From NCBI GenBank assembly GCA_012295275.1, contig CM022677.1:26413544-26477543 (forward strand): DNA of 64,000 nt. The letters are read 5' to 3'. Below the pieces are notes generated by a model. That model ran no database searches. It saw only the letters and a program-made list of their open reading frames with translations, and was not told where the DNA came from. Below, one piece after another: positions 43,231 to 64,000 of the stretch (its first letter is position 1; the number at the start of each line of letters is the position of its first letter). The stretch is from Chrysomallon squamiferum (Eukaryota > Mollusca > Gastropoda > Neomphalida > Peltospiridae). The position numbers were made by a program, and so were the translations under genes.

Positions 43231-43287
43231 CTTCGTCTGTTGTGATGAACTGCAGCTAAGTCTGAAGACGACGGCGGATTGAAGTTA

Positions 43288-43296
43288 CTTTTATAG
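43288..43296 (-). promoter_or_regulatory. TATA box of protease 7
   Basis: CTATAAAAG on the minus strand, about 60 bp upstream of the ATG. Confidence 0.75.
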
Positions 43297-43599
43297 TAGA
43301 ACATTTTAACTTTTACCTCAAACACCTGTTTTGTTCTCACTTTTAAACTTACTACTCCGAATTATTATTAATAATTTATTAGTAATTATAAATTATGCAA
43401 ATGAGTTTAGGAACGAGGTTTTCATATAATTAAGTCATATAATTGTCACGTTCTAATCATTGAATTGTCAGTGATACAATAAAACTGACTATATAAACTT
43501 CTGTACGATCCTAGCCAAATTTTATTTACATCGAAACAGACAGGGTATGTCTGGAGATAAGTGTTTGTGGTACATGAAGATCGTCTGAGTAAACTTTTG

Positions 43600-44330
43600 T
43601 AACATTTAAGTTATAATTTTCTTTTTCTTGAATGTCCTCTTTTTTCTCTGAATTATAATATTAGGTGGTTGTTGTTTTTTGGGTGGAAGGGTGATTTTGT
43701 TTTCTTTGTGTGTGTATGTGTTTGTGTGTCTGTGTGTGTTTTATAAAATTCTTTTCTTTGTACGTTTAAGTTACAATATTCGTTGTTTTTTGGGGGCATT
43801 ATTTAGGGATTTTTCTTTTGCTTTTTTTCGTCTAAGTTATAAAACTATTTTATATGTACGTTTAAGATACAGTATTCGTTTTCGCATACGTCTAAATTAC
43901 CAAATTATTTTTCGTATACATCTAAGTTATAAAATAATTTTTGGGATACGTCAGTTATAATATTTTTTGTGTACATCTAAACGATATTCGTTTTCGTATA
44001 TGTCTGAGTAATAAAATTATTTTTATTATACATCAGTTATATTTTTTTTGGTATATATGTAAGTTATAATATTTGTTTTCGTGTACGTCTAAGTTATAAA
44101 ATTATTTTTTGTATACATCTAAGTTGTAATAGTGTGTGTGTGTGTGTGTGTGTGTGTCTAAGTTATAATATTCGTTTTGTTTTTCTGTGTGTACGTCTAG
44201 GTTATAATATTCGTTTTGGTATGTATTCAAGGTATAAAATTATTTTTTTGTGGACGTCTAAATTATTATCTTCTTCTATTTTTGTACATCGAAGTTATCA
44301 TCTTCATCGAAGTTGCATTTTTTTTCTTGT
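43600..44330. repeat. AT-rich minisatellite, unit about 31 bp (second region)
   Basis: At least fifteen degenerate units with GTCTAAGTTATAA.ATT and TTTTGTGTAC cores between the remnant start codon (43574) and the orphan last exon (44395). Confidence 0.7.
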
Positions 44331-44394
44331 ATTTATATCTGGCGGCAATCGTGGTTACACTAAACTTGTTAAACTCAGTCTGTTACAATTATTT

Positions 44395-44466
44395 GTCTGT
44401 TCCACGAATTACCCGAGTGTGTTCGCCAGAGTGAGCGAGTTTTACAACTGGATGTCACGTCAGTAA
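44395..44466 (+). pseudogene. Orphan last-exon fragment of an S1 protease (8)
   Basis: Encodes VCSTNYPSVFARVSEFYNWM, then SRQ and stop. It is the more diverged counterpart of fragments 6a and 6c and has the same upstream and downstream context. Confidence 0.85.
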
Positions 44467-45436
44467 AACCGGTGTTACGAAAATAAATTCCCGATGACAA
44501 ATCAATGTTTCAATGACGTCTAAACGTGTGTTCTTCTTATACTTTGTATTTATTTATTTATTTTCTTGTTTTCCCTTTCTGCATTATAGCTTTATTTTTG
44601 TAGTAATAATAATAATAATAATGATAATAATAATAAAAAACAAAAGATCATGTAAACTTAATAAACTGAAACATTCTGTTTACTGTGACGTAATTAAAAT
44701 AATTCTTAAATCTAAACAACTAAACGAAATAGTCTGATATAAATGTTTATTATTTGTTTTTATTTTTATCAAGTTATAAATACTGAATCGTTTATTCTTA
44801 CATTATAAACCAGAAGAAAGAGCGATTTGATGAAATCAAATAGCTATGCTTTGTTATTTAATATAAATATTATTTGCAAAAAAATATTACGTTAAAAAAA
44901 TTGGTGAAGTTGAATCTTTAAAACATCCTTAAAATAAAATAGCACACACTCTCACTGAATTGTAGTTATTGCGGAATTAACTGTTTAATCTTTTTTTTTT
45001 ACATCATTTTGATATTTTGTTAGGTAATGTCTAGATAGAAAAATGTGTGATTTTGTTCACCTTCCTATCATGCCTCCTATTACTATACCGACTGCTTTAA
45101 CCTACATACAAATTAAGACAACAAACAAACAAAATTAATTAACATAAAACAAAAGATAATTAAATAATGAAAGAAAAAACAAACAAACAAATAAATAAAC
45201 ATCCCTCGTCACTTTGAGAAAGTAAAAAGCGATGAGTGAATTCAGTTATTTTTATTATCATTATTAATATTATTTTTGTTGTTGTTATTATTATTATTAT
45301 TAATGAATTAATAAAAGTTCATTTACTAATGTCAAATAAACTACTTTTTTATTTTAGTCGTATTTTTTTTTTAATTTGTTTAAATTATCTAAACTTATTT
45401 ATTGTTTGTTTGTTTTTGCTTTGTTTGCTTATTTTT

Positions 45437-45483
<47 letters not shown>

Positions 45484-45858
45484 TTGTTTGTTTGAATACC
45501 ATAGATAATAAACAGACAGGAACAGTTATTTATTTATTTATATATAAGTATTAATCAATATCGATCTTCAACATCAGATTAATTTATTTGATATATTTAT
45601 ATACCATATTTATATGTTTATTTTGCTCTTTATATCCATTTTCATATTAAAACATTTGATTTCATGCCTGAGAAAATCATCAGAATATTAACAGAAATTT
45701 TTTACTTCAGCATTTAACGTGCGGTATTTTGGACTTTTAAGAATTATTCAGTAAGAATTATTCAGGTTCCGGAACTTTATAGACGAGATTTTGCTTAAAG
45801 TAGGTTTTAAGGCAATCATTTTACCTGGTTCCAGTTATTAATTGGACATCTATGAATC

Positions 45859-45907
<49 letters not shown>

Positions 45908-46008
45908 GAACAGAAATAATAATAATAATATAGATTTTAATAACTGTTCAACATTTGTCAATAAGAACGAAACATATTTTGTGTTTCATTTATTTGATTT
46001 TAGATATT
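44467..46008. other. Convergent 3' flank between orphan 8 and protease 9
   Basis: No gene. Diverged copy of 36761-38238 with a (TTTA)n run at about 45436-45484 and an (AAT)n run at about 45860-45905. Confidence 0.6.
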
Positions 46009-49420
<3,412 letters not shown>

Positions 49421-49477
49421 CTTCGTCTGTTGTGATGAACTGCAGCTAAGTCTGAAGACGACGGCGGATTGAAGTTA

Positions 49478-49486
49478 CTTTTATAG
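49478..49486 (-). promoter_or_regulatory. TATA box of protease 9
   Basis: CTATAAAAG on the minus strand, about 60 bp upstream of the ATG. Confidence 0.75.
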
Positions 49487-49678
49487 TAGAACATTTTAAC
49501 TTTTACCTCAAACACCTGTTTTGTTCTCATTTTTAAACTTACTACTCCAAATTATTATTAATCATTTATTAGTAATTATAAATTATGCAAATGAGTTTAT
49601 GAACGAGGTTTTCATATAATTAAGCCATATAATTGTCACGTTCTAATCATTGAATTGTCAGTGATACAATAAAACTGA

Positions 49679-50230
49679 CTATATAAACTTCTGTACGATC
49701 CTAGCCAAATTTTATTTACATCGAAACAGACAGGGTATTTCTGGAGCTAAATACCAGTGTACATGAAGATCGTCTGAGTAAACTTTTAAGTTTATAATAT
49801 TTTTACTTTTTATGTACTTCTAAGTTATAACAGTCGGGTTTTATTATTTTATTTATTTATTTATTTATTTATTTTTTTTTTTTTGTACGTCTAAGTTATA
49901 AAATTGTTATAATATTCGTTTTTGTGTACGACAATGTTGTAATTTCTTTTTAGTATTCGTCTAAGTTATAATTATCTTTTTTTGTGTACGTCTAAGTTAT
50001 AACTATCTTTTTTGTGTACGTCATAATTATAATCTTCTTATTTACTTTTTTTACCTCGAATTTATCATCTTCATTTTTGTGAACCTCTAAATTATAATCT
50101 TAATTTTGTTTACGTTTATAACGTTATAATATAGTTATAAGTTTTTTTTTTTTTTTTTCTTTTATGTTGGCCGTATTAGTGTAAATAAATTTGATCAACT
50201 CAGTCTTTTAGAATATTTTGCGCCAATGCA
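49679..50230 (+). pseudogene. Remnant of a further plus-strand protease partner (10)
   Basis: The same remnant promoter (TATATAAA near 49679) and ATG AAG ATC GTC TGA (49763-49777) as upstream of proteases 5 and 7. Then comes the 31-bp-type minisatellite, then a degraded version of the segment that precedes the orphan exons (CAACTCAGTCTTTTAGAATA near 50196). The last-exon codons are no longer recognisable. Confidence 0.45.
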
Positions 50231-50759
50231 TCTGTGTGAGGAATGATTTATTTTGACTCTTTCTTTACACGATTTCTACTGTTAAAAAAATTAAATTTTT
50301 AATATTTTCGTATTATTACCACCAGGTACTTTTTAATTAACTGAAAGAAAGAGATAGAACAACAGATTCAAAACATACTGTAATACTCTTGTCATTCTGA
50401 TATAATAGCTATGCAGACATTTTCTGTAATGTGCACATAATTGAAAGTACACGTGAATATTCTACGAAATTTTCAAGTGCAGTGTCTTTAGATAATAGAG
50501 ACAATTACTAATACACACAATATTCGGTATTATATACTTGGGCTTTCGACAATGAAACTAAGTCTTTAGACGAAAAAAACAGTATGCTAATTAATAAAAA
50601 AAAAATATTCGTCCGATCAGAAAGCAGGAATATAAGATTCGTTTTTTCAGTATCTTTGGCAACAGACACACACACACGCACATGCACAACATACACATGC
50701 ACATACACACACACACATACAGATACACTCACACACACTCACACTCACACACACACACG

Positions 50760-50796
<37 letters not shown>

Positions 50797-51085
50797 AGTA
50801 GACATCATTTTTTCTAATGAAATGATTGATCAGTGTTATGCATGTTTTGATGAAGAATCAATTGATATGTTCATTACAATGCTGACAGCGTTGTTATCTG
50901 GGATCAATAGGTGATTTCACTTCTTTACTGGACTGGACAAGTCTTTCTTCTGGGTATATTTAAGTTTATACAAACACACGTACACGTGAATACAGATGTC
51001 TAGCTTAATTATTACTCTTATATTGATGTCGGTGACATTGTTGTTGTTGTTTTTTTAGTTGCTAAGAATGTATCTTGTTATTGTG

Positions 51086-51148
<63 letters not shown>

Positions 51149-51489
51149 GTTGTTGTTGTTGTTGTTGTTGTTGTTTTTGATATATATATATATATATTTT
51201 TTTTTTTTTAATAAATACTGAGAATAGTAGTAGTTGTAGTTGTTGTTGTAAATAGATGCGGCAGCAGGAACAGTTATAGTAGTAATAACTGGTGTATTAA
51301 TGGACTGTTATTAGCAGTAGTAGTTATTGCTGTTGTAGTTGTAGCAGTAAATTTCATATTTTATTCTTCTATTCTTCATTATTAATGAAATTAGTAAATT
51401 AAAAAAAAAACGAAAAATTGCCGTAATATAACAATAAATGAGTAATGTAATAAAGTGTCATAAAAATTCCATAAGAAGATTTTAATATT

Positions 51490-51573
51490 ACACTGAACTG
51501 TGTAGCATAGAATAGATTAGGATAGTATAGTACAGTACAAAATAGTATAGTACAGTTTAGTATAGTATACATA

Positions 51574-51614
<41 letters not shown>

Positions 51615-51740
51615 AGTGTGGTGCAGTGTAGATAGTGTAGTATAGCAGAGTGTAGAGTACTGTTGTTTGGTGTAATACAGCTTAGTAAGGTTAAGTGTAG
51701 TGTAATGTTGTATAGTGCAGATTAGTGTTGTATAGTATAC
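51490..51740. repeat. TAGTATAGTACAG-type degenerate array
   Basis: Repeated TATAG/TACAG/TGTAG pentamers with a (TA)n insert near 51577-51610, similar in style to the ATGTA arrays of the protease introns but different in sequence. Confidence 0.7.
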
Positions 51741-52704
51741 GACAGGCGATATGAAAATCTATTTACTGACAGCAGAATTCATTCTGTTTTGGGCTGGAAA
51801 TGTAAGAGTGTAAATTTGGCTTCCGATTACAAATATTAATATAGAAGACAAGTTTAAAATCATTTTCAATACTTTTTAAATTTTATTATTATTACTATTA
51901 TTATTATTATTGTGTTGTTGTTGTTGTTGCTGCTGCTGTTTTCTTAGTTGTCGGTGTTGTTTGCTGTTGTTGTCGTTCTAATATTATCATCATTACTACT
52001 ACTACTACAACCACTACTACTATTACTACTACTACTACTACTATTATTATTATTAATTTTTGTTCTATTTTTTGTTTTTACTTCTTTATTTTAATGAATA
52101 TGAACAAATTGCATACTCATTGTCTATCTTTAAGTTTAGTTATCATTAAAAAATTCTAATATTTTTTTCTTGTTTATAAAAGATAATCAAGGCTCACTAC
52201 GTTAGAGCAAGAACCTGTTGTTGCTGTTTATAAAATACGCTTTGTTTGTTCTGAGAATAGATTGAAAAACGACAAAACCTTGAACGAAATATTCCACACC
52301 TGACTCAGCCGGTTACGTGGGAACTGTTACAGATGGTGTGAATATTCGATTGTACATTCCAGCGAGAAGAAGAAGCACAAAAGATTAAAACTGTCAGGAG
52401 TTCGTGTGACTGTTTGTTGTGTCAGTGGTAACGAGTGTTTCCGGAATCATTAGATTTCTTTGAGACAAAGTGTTAAGTTGTCTAACTGTCTCATTGAAAC
52501 AAAAATCTATTGTCTCCTTCTGCTTTCTTCTCTCAAAGATGTTTTTGTTTAGATGTATAAAGATTATTTCGATTTTAGATGTATAAATAGAAATTATTGA
52601 ATTAAAAAAGAAAAAAACAAAGAATAAATAGAAATAATTTGTAAAAGAAAGAAATAAAACTAAAACTAGCTAAGTTAAATCATTATTTATAAATAATTTA
52701 GTGT

Positions 52705-52806
<102 letters not shown>

Positions 52807-53274
52807 TAACATTATGATAATTCCCTGTTTACGGATGTTCTGTTTTAAAAAAAATCGCCTCTTGCATATATATTTATATAGTTATTGATTAATTGATTTA
52901 ATTCTATTATCTATATTTTATCATCATCAACATCATCATCATTTTGTTGTTGTCATCGTCGTTGTTGTTGTTGTTGTTTGGACACAATCTCTCCGTTGTA
53001 TTTATGCTGTAAATGTAAAAAAAAAAAGAAGCATGCTCTTTTACTCGATAACAAAAAGCTATTAAGCCTAACTGCTTCCATTATTATTATTTAGTAGGTG
53101 CAATATAAATCATTACCGTCCTGTGCATTATGGCTAATATAAACACAGCCGCGTGTTATCCTACACTGTGAAATTAAAACCGTGTAACGCCTCTCTGACT
53201 CGCTGAGGCGTAACTCAATACATACCACCGGAACACTGGTCTATTCTTCAGAACAGACGTGACAGATGAATGGT

Positions 53275-53344
53275 CCAATAGGCTTACGAGCAAAAAAAAC
53301 AAGGCAAGAGCCAATCGTTAGCGGTGTAATGTTAGTCACGTGAC
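53275..53344 (+). promoter_or_regulatory. Candidate promoter elements of the lectin gene
   Basis: Two CCAAT boxes (53275-53279 and 53311-53315) and a palindromic E-box-type site GTCACGTGAC (53335-53344) lie 200-270 bp upstream of the proposed start codon, in locally GC-richer DNA. Motif-based only. Confidence 0.4.
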
Positions 53345-53546
53345 AGACCGACCGGTCAAACTTGGCATGTCTATAATTGTAATATAATTCTTGATTTATT
53401 TAAACCTGGTGGGATATGGTTGAATTTTTCAATCATTATAAAATAAAAGTTATAAAAATAAATAAATAAATAAATAAATAAGTAAATAAATAAGTAAATA
53501 CATAATGTATTACCTGAGGACTTACAAGGATGACGTCACGTCGTGG

Positions 53547-60929
<7,383 letters not shown>

Positions 60930-60949
60930 TGATCTGCGACAATCTTTTT

Positions 60950-61004
<55 letters not shown>

Positions 61005-61195
61005 TAATAAAGATGATAATGATGATGTGGATGGTGATGAACAGAAGACAAGAACGACATTCTTACTAATTTAAAAGAGAGTGATACCTAAGGGAGATAA
61101 TCCTTATAAATAACAATGAATAGTAACGATCAGACTTAAGCTGAAAAGCCAAGCAAAAAATAAAGTCAGTACTATTATTATTATTATTATTACAG

Positions 61196-61199
<4 letters not shown>

Positions 61200-61284
<85 letters not shown>
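61200..61284. repeat. (CT)n microsatellite
   Basis: About 42 CT units. Confidence 0.92.
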
Positions 61285-61288
<4 letters not shown>

Positions 61289-61368
61289 ACAAATTGTCTT
61301 TTTAATATAATCTTAAAATTCGAAATACTTTTTTAATAATATATAATGTATTTGAGGTATTCTTAATT

Positions 61369-61425
<57 letters not shown>

Positions 61426-61885
61426 ATTATTATTATATATTTTTAAAATGTATTTATCTTTTACTCTCTCTCATGATCAGATTTACTGAATTTTATTTTT
61501 AATAAAGTATTTAATTGTATTTGTGTTAAATAATTGTTTTTTATTTTATTAATATTCATGTTCAAATTAATATTGCCACCAGCAGCATACCTCTAATACA
61601 AATGTCAATCAAAAAATATTTTGAAACGTAATAAAAATAAAATTAAAAATAAAAAAAAAGCAAAGAAGAAAATATTAAATGATTATGCAGACTAAACTGT
61701 AACGTGTACACGTATGTAGATATACGTGTCTGTTTTTGTGTATGAGTGCGTGCGAGTGAGTTACCTTTCAGAATTCTTTGCCCTTTAACAAGTTTGTCCA
61801 TTTTAACGCAGTGTCCGGTGTCCAGAAAAACAAGAAAGGAATATAGCGGAAAATACGAATACTGTATTTAGATAGTCATAAATCT

Positions 61886-62227
61886 GTGTATGTGTGTGTG
61901 TATTTGTGTGTGTCTGTATATGTGTTTGTCTGTGTATGTGTGTGTGTATTTGTGTGTGTCTGTATATGTGTGTGTCTGTGTATGTGTGTGTGTGTATGTA
62001 TGTGTGTCTGTGTGTGTGTGTGTGTGTCTGTGTATGTGTATTTGTGTGTGTCTGTATATGTGTTTGTCTGTGTATGTGTGTTTCTCTTTGTGTGTGTGTC
62101 TCTGTGTATGTGTGTGTGTGTATGTGTGTGTCTGTGTATATGTGTGTGTCTGTGTATGTGTGTGTGTCTGTATATGTATGTGTGTCTGTGTGTGTGTGTG
62201 TGTGTGTGTGTCTGTATTTGTGTGTGT
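61886..62227. repeat. GT-rich array, TGTGTATGTGTGTCTG-type
   Basis: Higher-order repeat of (GT)n broken by TCTG, TATG and TTTG at semi-regular spacing. It is open in several frames on both strands purely because of composition. Confidence 0.88.
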
Positions 62228-62846
62228 TTAGGAATAGTTATTCTACTGTACATCTGACACAGGTAATATTTATGAAGACTCTGGCACAAAAGTCAAAACG
62301 TGAGATGATGCACATTATACACCACCAGCTCACTGTGAAATCATTCATTTTGTTGTTGTTGTCTTGTTTTTGTTTTTTTTGTTTTTTTAAGCTGTCCCAG
62401 TGTCTGCAATTTTGATGTTGTGTATGCAGCTCAGTTTGCGATATGTTAATTTAGTTTTAAAAACGATCTAAATAAACTCTGTGTATGACATATTATTTCC
62501 AACGTCAACAACATGTGTTTCACTTATTTATCAAACAAACACACGCTGACTTTATTATTAGTATTAGTATTATTATTGCAGGTCTTTTTCCTTTCTTTTT
62601 CCTTTTTTATTTTTATTTATTTATTTAGTTTTTAATTATTATTATTAGGGGGCAAGGGTGAGAAACCATCATCTGAAACGCGCATGATCGGATGTTGTTC
62701 CGATTACAACATTTCTCGCATTTTCTCGTAGAAAGTCAGGGAATAGGATCTAAGAGTAAATAGGAAAAAACCCATTTACATATTTCATTACAAATTCAGA
62801 TTTATTTATTTATTTCATTTTATTTCTAACAATCAGCCTAAACAGC

Positions 62847-63455
62847 ATGTTTGGTGTTTTGGTCGTCTTATGTCTCACTGCTTCAGTTTCAGCTAAAGGT
62901 AACGTAATATGATTAAAATAGAAATTATAATTATAGAAAACAGTGAATATTAATGATTTAATTAATGGTTTTACTAGCGCTACTACTATTACAACTACTA
63001 CTACTATTACTACTATTACTACTTATTATTATTATTATTATTAACGATAACGATATATATATGTATATGTATGTATGTGTCTGGTTATAGTTCCGTTTTT
63101 CTGTGATAGTGGATGTGTGTATGTGTGCGTTTGGGTGTGTGTGTGCGCGCGCGTGCATATGTTTCAGGCAAATTCATTTAAACGGTATACGTTTCAGGAA
63201 AGTTCAGAAAGCCTCAAGATAAACCAGGTTTTATATGGCATCCAGAATTAGTAAGTTAATGTTTTTTTACTTGCTAATATTTCAAATGGCATTTTAATAT
63301 TAATTTTTTGCATAACACTATCGCACAGAAAATATTAAGATTACATATATATATATAGATATATATATATATATATCTGATGAAACTTAAAAATATAGAG
63401 GGTTTGAATTAAGATATTACCATTTGAATACATATACATATACAAACACAGATAC

Positions 63456-63496
<41 letters not shown>

Positions 63497-64000
63497 CGTG
63501 CGTGTGTGTGTTATGTTTATTTTAGTTTGTGGTGTATTTAGTAACAACAAGAACATTAGGTCTTGACTATAAAAATATGACATTTAGTTCATGGTAAAGA
63601 AAAATAATTTAAAAAAAGAGGTTTAGACAGCATCAGGGTAGACAAAAAAAAAAATTGTTTTTCAGATATATATATATTTTTTTATTTTATTTTATTAATA
63701 CACTATTAGGTTAAGACAACTAATACATTAAGTTAGAGTATTCGACACTTCATTAGTAAGAAAACAAAATTTTATTTAGAAAAAAAAAGTTGTGCACAGA
63801 ATTTCGTTTATAGTAAAAACAAATAAATAAAAAAATCAATAACTAAAAATATCAAATGAATATTAGAATTAGACAATATAAATATTACGTTTTATAAATA
63901 TACAATGTATTATGTTATATTAAACGATATTTTGTTTACAGTGAAAAATAAAGCAACATTAGACTATAAAAATAAATAAATAATACATTTAGAAATAATA
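62847..64000 (+). CDS. 5' end of a gene for a small secreted or matrix protein (partial)
   Basis: Exon 1 at 62847-62898 encodes a clear signal peptide (MFGVLVVLCLTASVSAKG). It ends in a GT donor, phase 1. Exon 2 at 63198-63250 (acceptor TTTCAG, donor GTAAGT) continues in phase with KFRKPQDKPGFIWHPEL and ends in phase 0. No third exon is recognisable before 64000, so the gene probably continues beyond the window. The family is unknown to me; the start of the mature chain is basic and Pro-rich. Confidence 0.6.

Larger units (their letters stand above)
60930..62846. other. Intergenic, repeat-rich
   Basis: Lectin 3' region with an (AAT)n run (about 60955-61001) and an AATAAA near 61005, a (CT)n run (61200-61284), an ATT run (about 61371-61424) and a GT-rich array (about 61886-62227). 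The 62650-62760 part is locally GC-richer and may belong to the promoter of the gene at 62847. No exon found. Confidence 0.5.

Noticed and set aside
61894-62415. Overlapping long frames, 113-173 codons, on both strands
   Set aside because: Pure consequence of the GT-rich array; the products are Val/Cys or Thr/His repeats and no splice or start context supports them.

Overview
This is a eukaryotic nuclear window, very A+T-rich and dense in microsatellites: (CT)n, (GA)n, (AAT)n, (TTTA)n, (CA)n and ATGTA-type pentamers. Its genes are split by short GT-AG introns. It has no operons, ribosome binding sites or CRISPR. The gene set (LSm7, thrombospondin-repeat receptor, large S1 protease family, membrane C-type lectin) and the repeat style suggest a lophotrochozoan invertebrate, most likely a gastropod mollusc. 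That assignment is inference. I built all gene models by hand from splice signals, reading-phase continuity and comparison between paralogs.

Layout. 1-3.8 kb has no recognisable gene. 3.8-6.5 kb (-) holds a complete four-exon LSM7. 7.64-8.18 kb is a TA-flanked inverted-repeat DNA element (MITE-like). 8.9-10.7 kb (-) holds a Ser/Thr-rich single-pass membrane protein. 14.3-19.3 kb (-) holds a receptor-like protein with three thrombospondin type 1 repeats, a transmembrane segment and a 231-residue charged tail. 20.1-49.4 kb is a cluster of eleven S1 serine protease loci: five intact, one with a frameshifted C terminus, one multi-lesion pseudogene and four orphan last-exon pieces. 53.5-60.9 kb (+) holds a membrane C-type lectin with a mucin-like stalk. 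At 62.8 kb (+) the first two exons of a secreted protein begin, and the gene runs off the window.

The protease cluster is ordered: apart from the first gene it is a tandem series of convergent pairs (+ gene, then - gene). Neighbouring pairs meet head-to-head at divergent promoters with conserved TATA boxes. The - partner is usually intact. In the three right-hand pairs the + partner has decayed to a promoter and start-codon remnant, a roughly 31-bp minisatellite and the last 24 codons. All intact proteases share the six-exon layout, the His-Asp-Ser triad, a non-tryptic S1 pocket (Gly189-type) and two unusual cysteines. Exon 2 looks nearly identical in six genes, which suggests gene conversion.

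The two stalked membrane proteins at either end (8.9 kb and 53.5 kb) share a homologous C-terminal module (juxtamembrane basic motif, transmembrane helix, short tail). They are related despite different ectodomains. The least explained signals are this module, a roughly 250-bp inverted repeat in the lectin's first intron, a stop-free intron of length 3n in one protease gene, and tandem repeats that duplicate a 5' splice site in protease intron 2.
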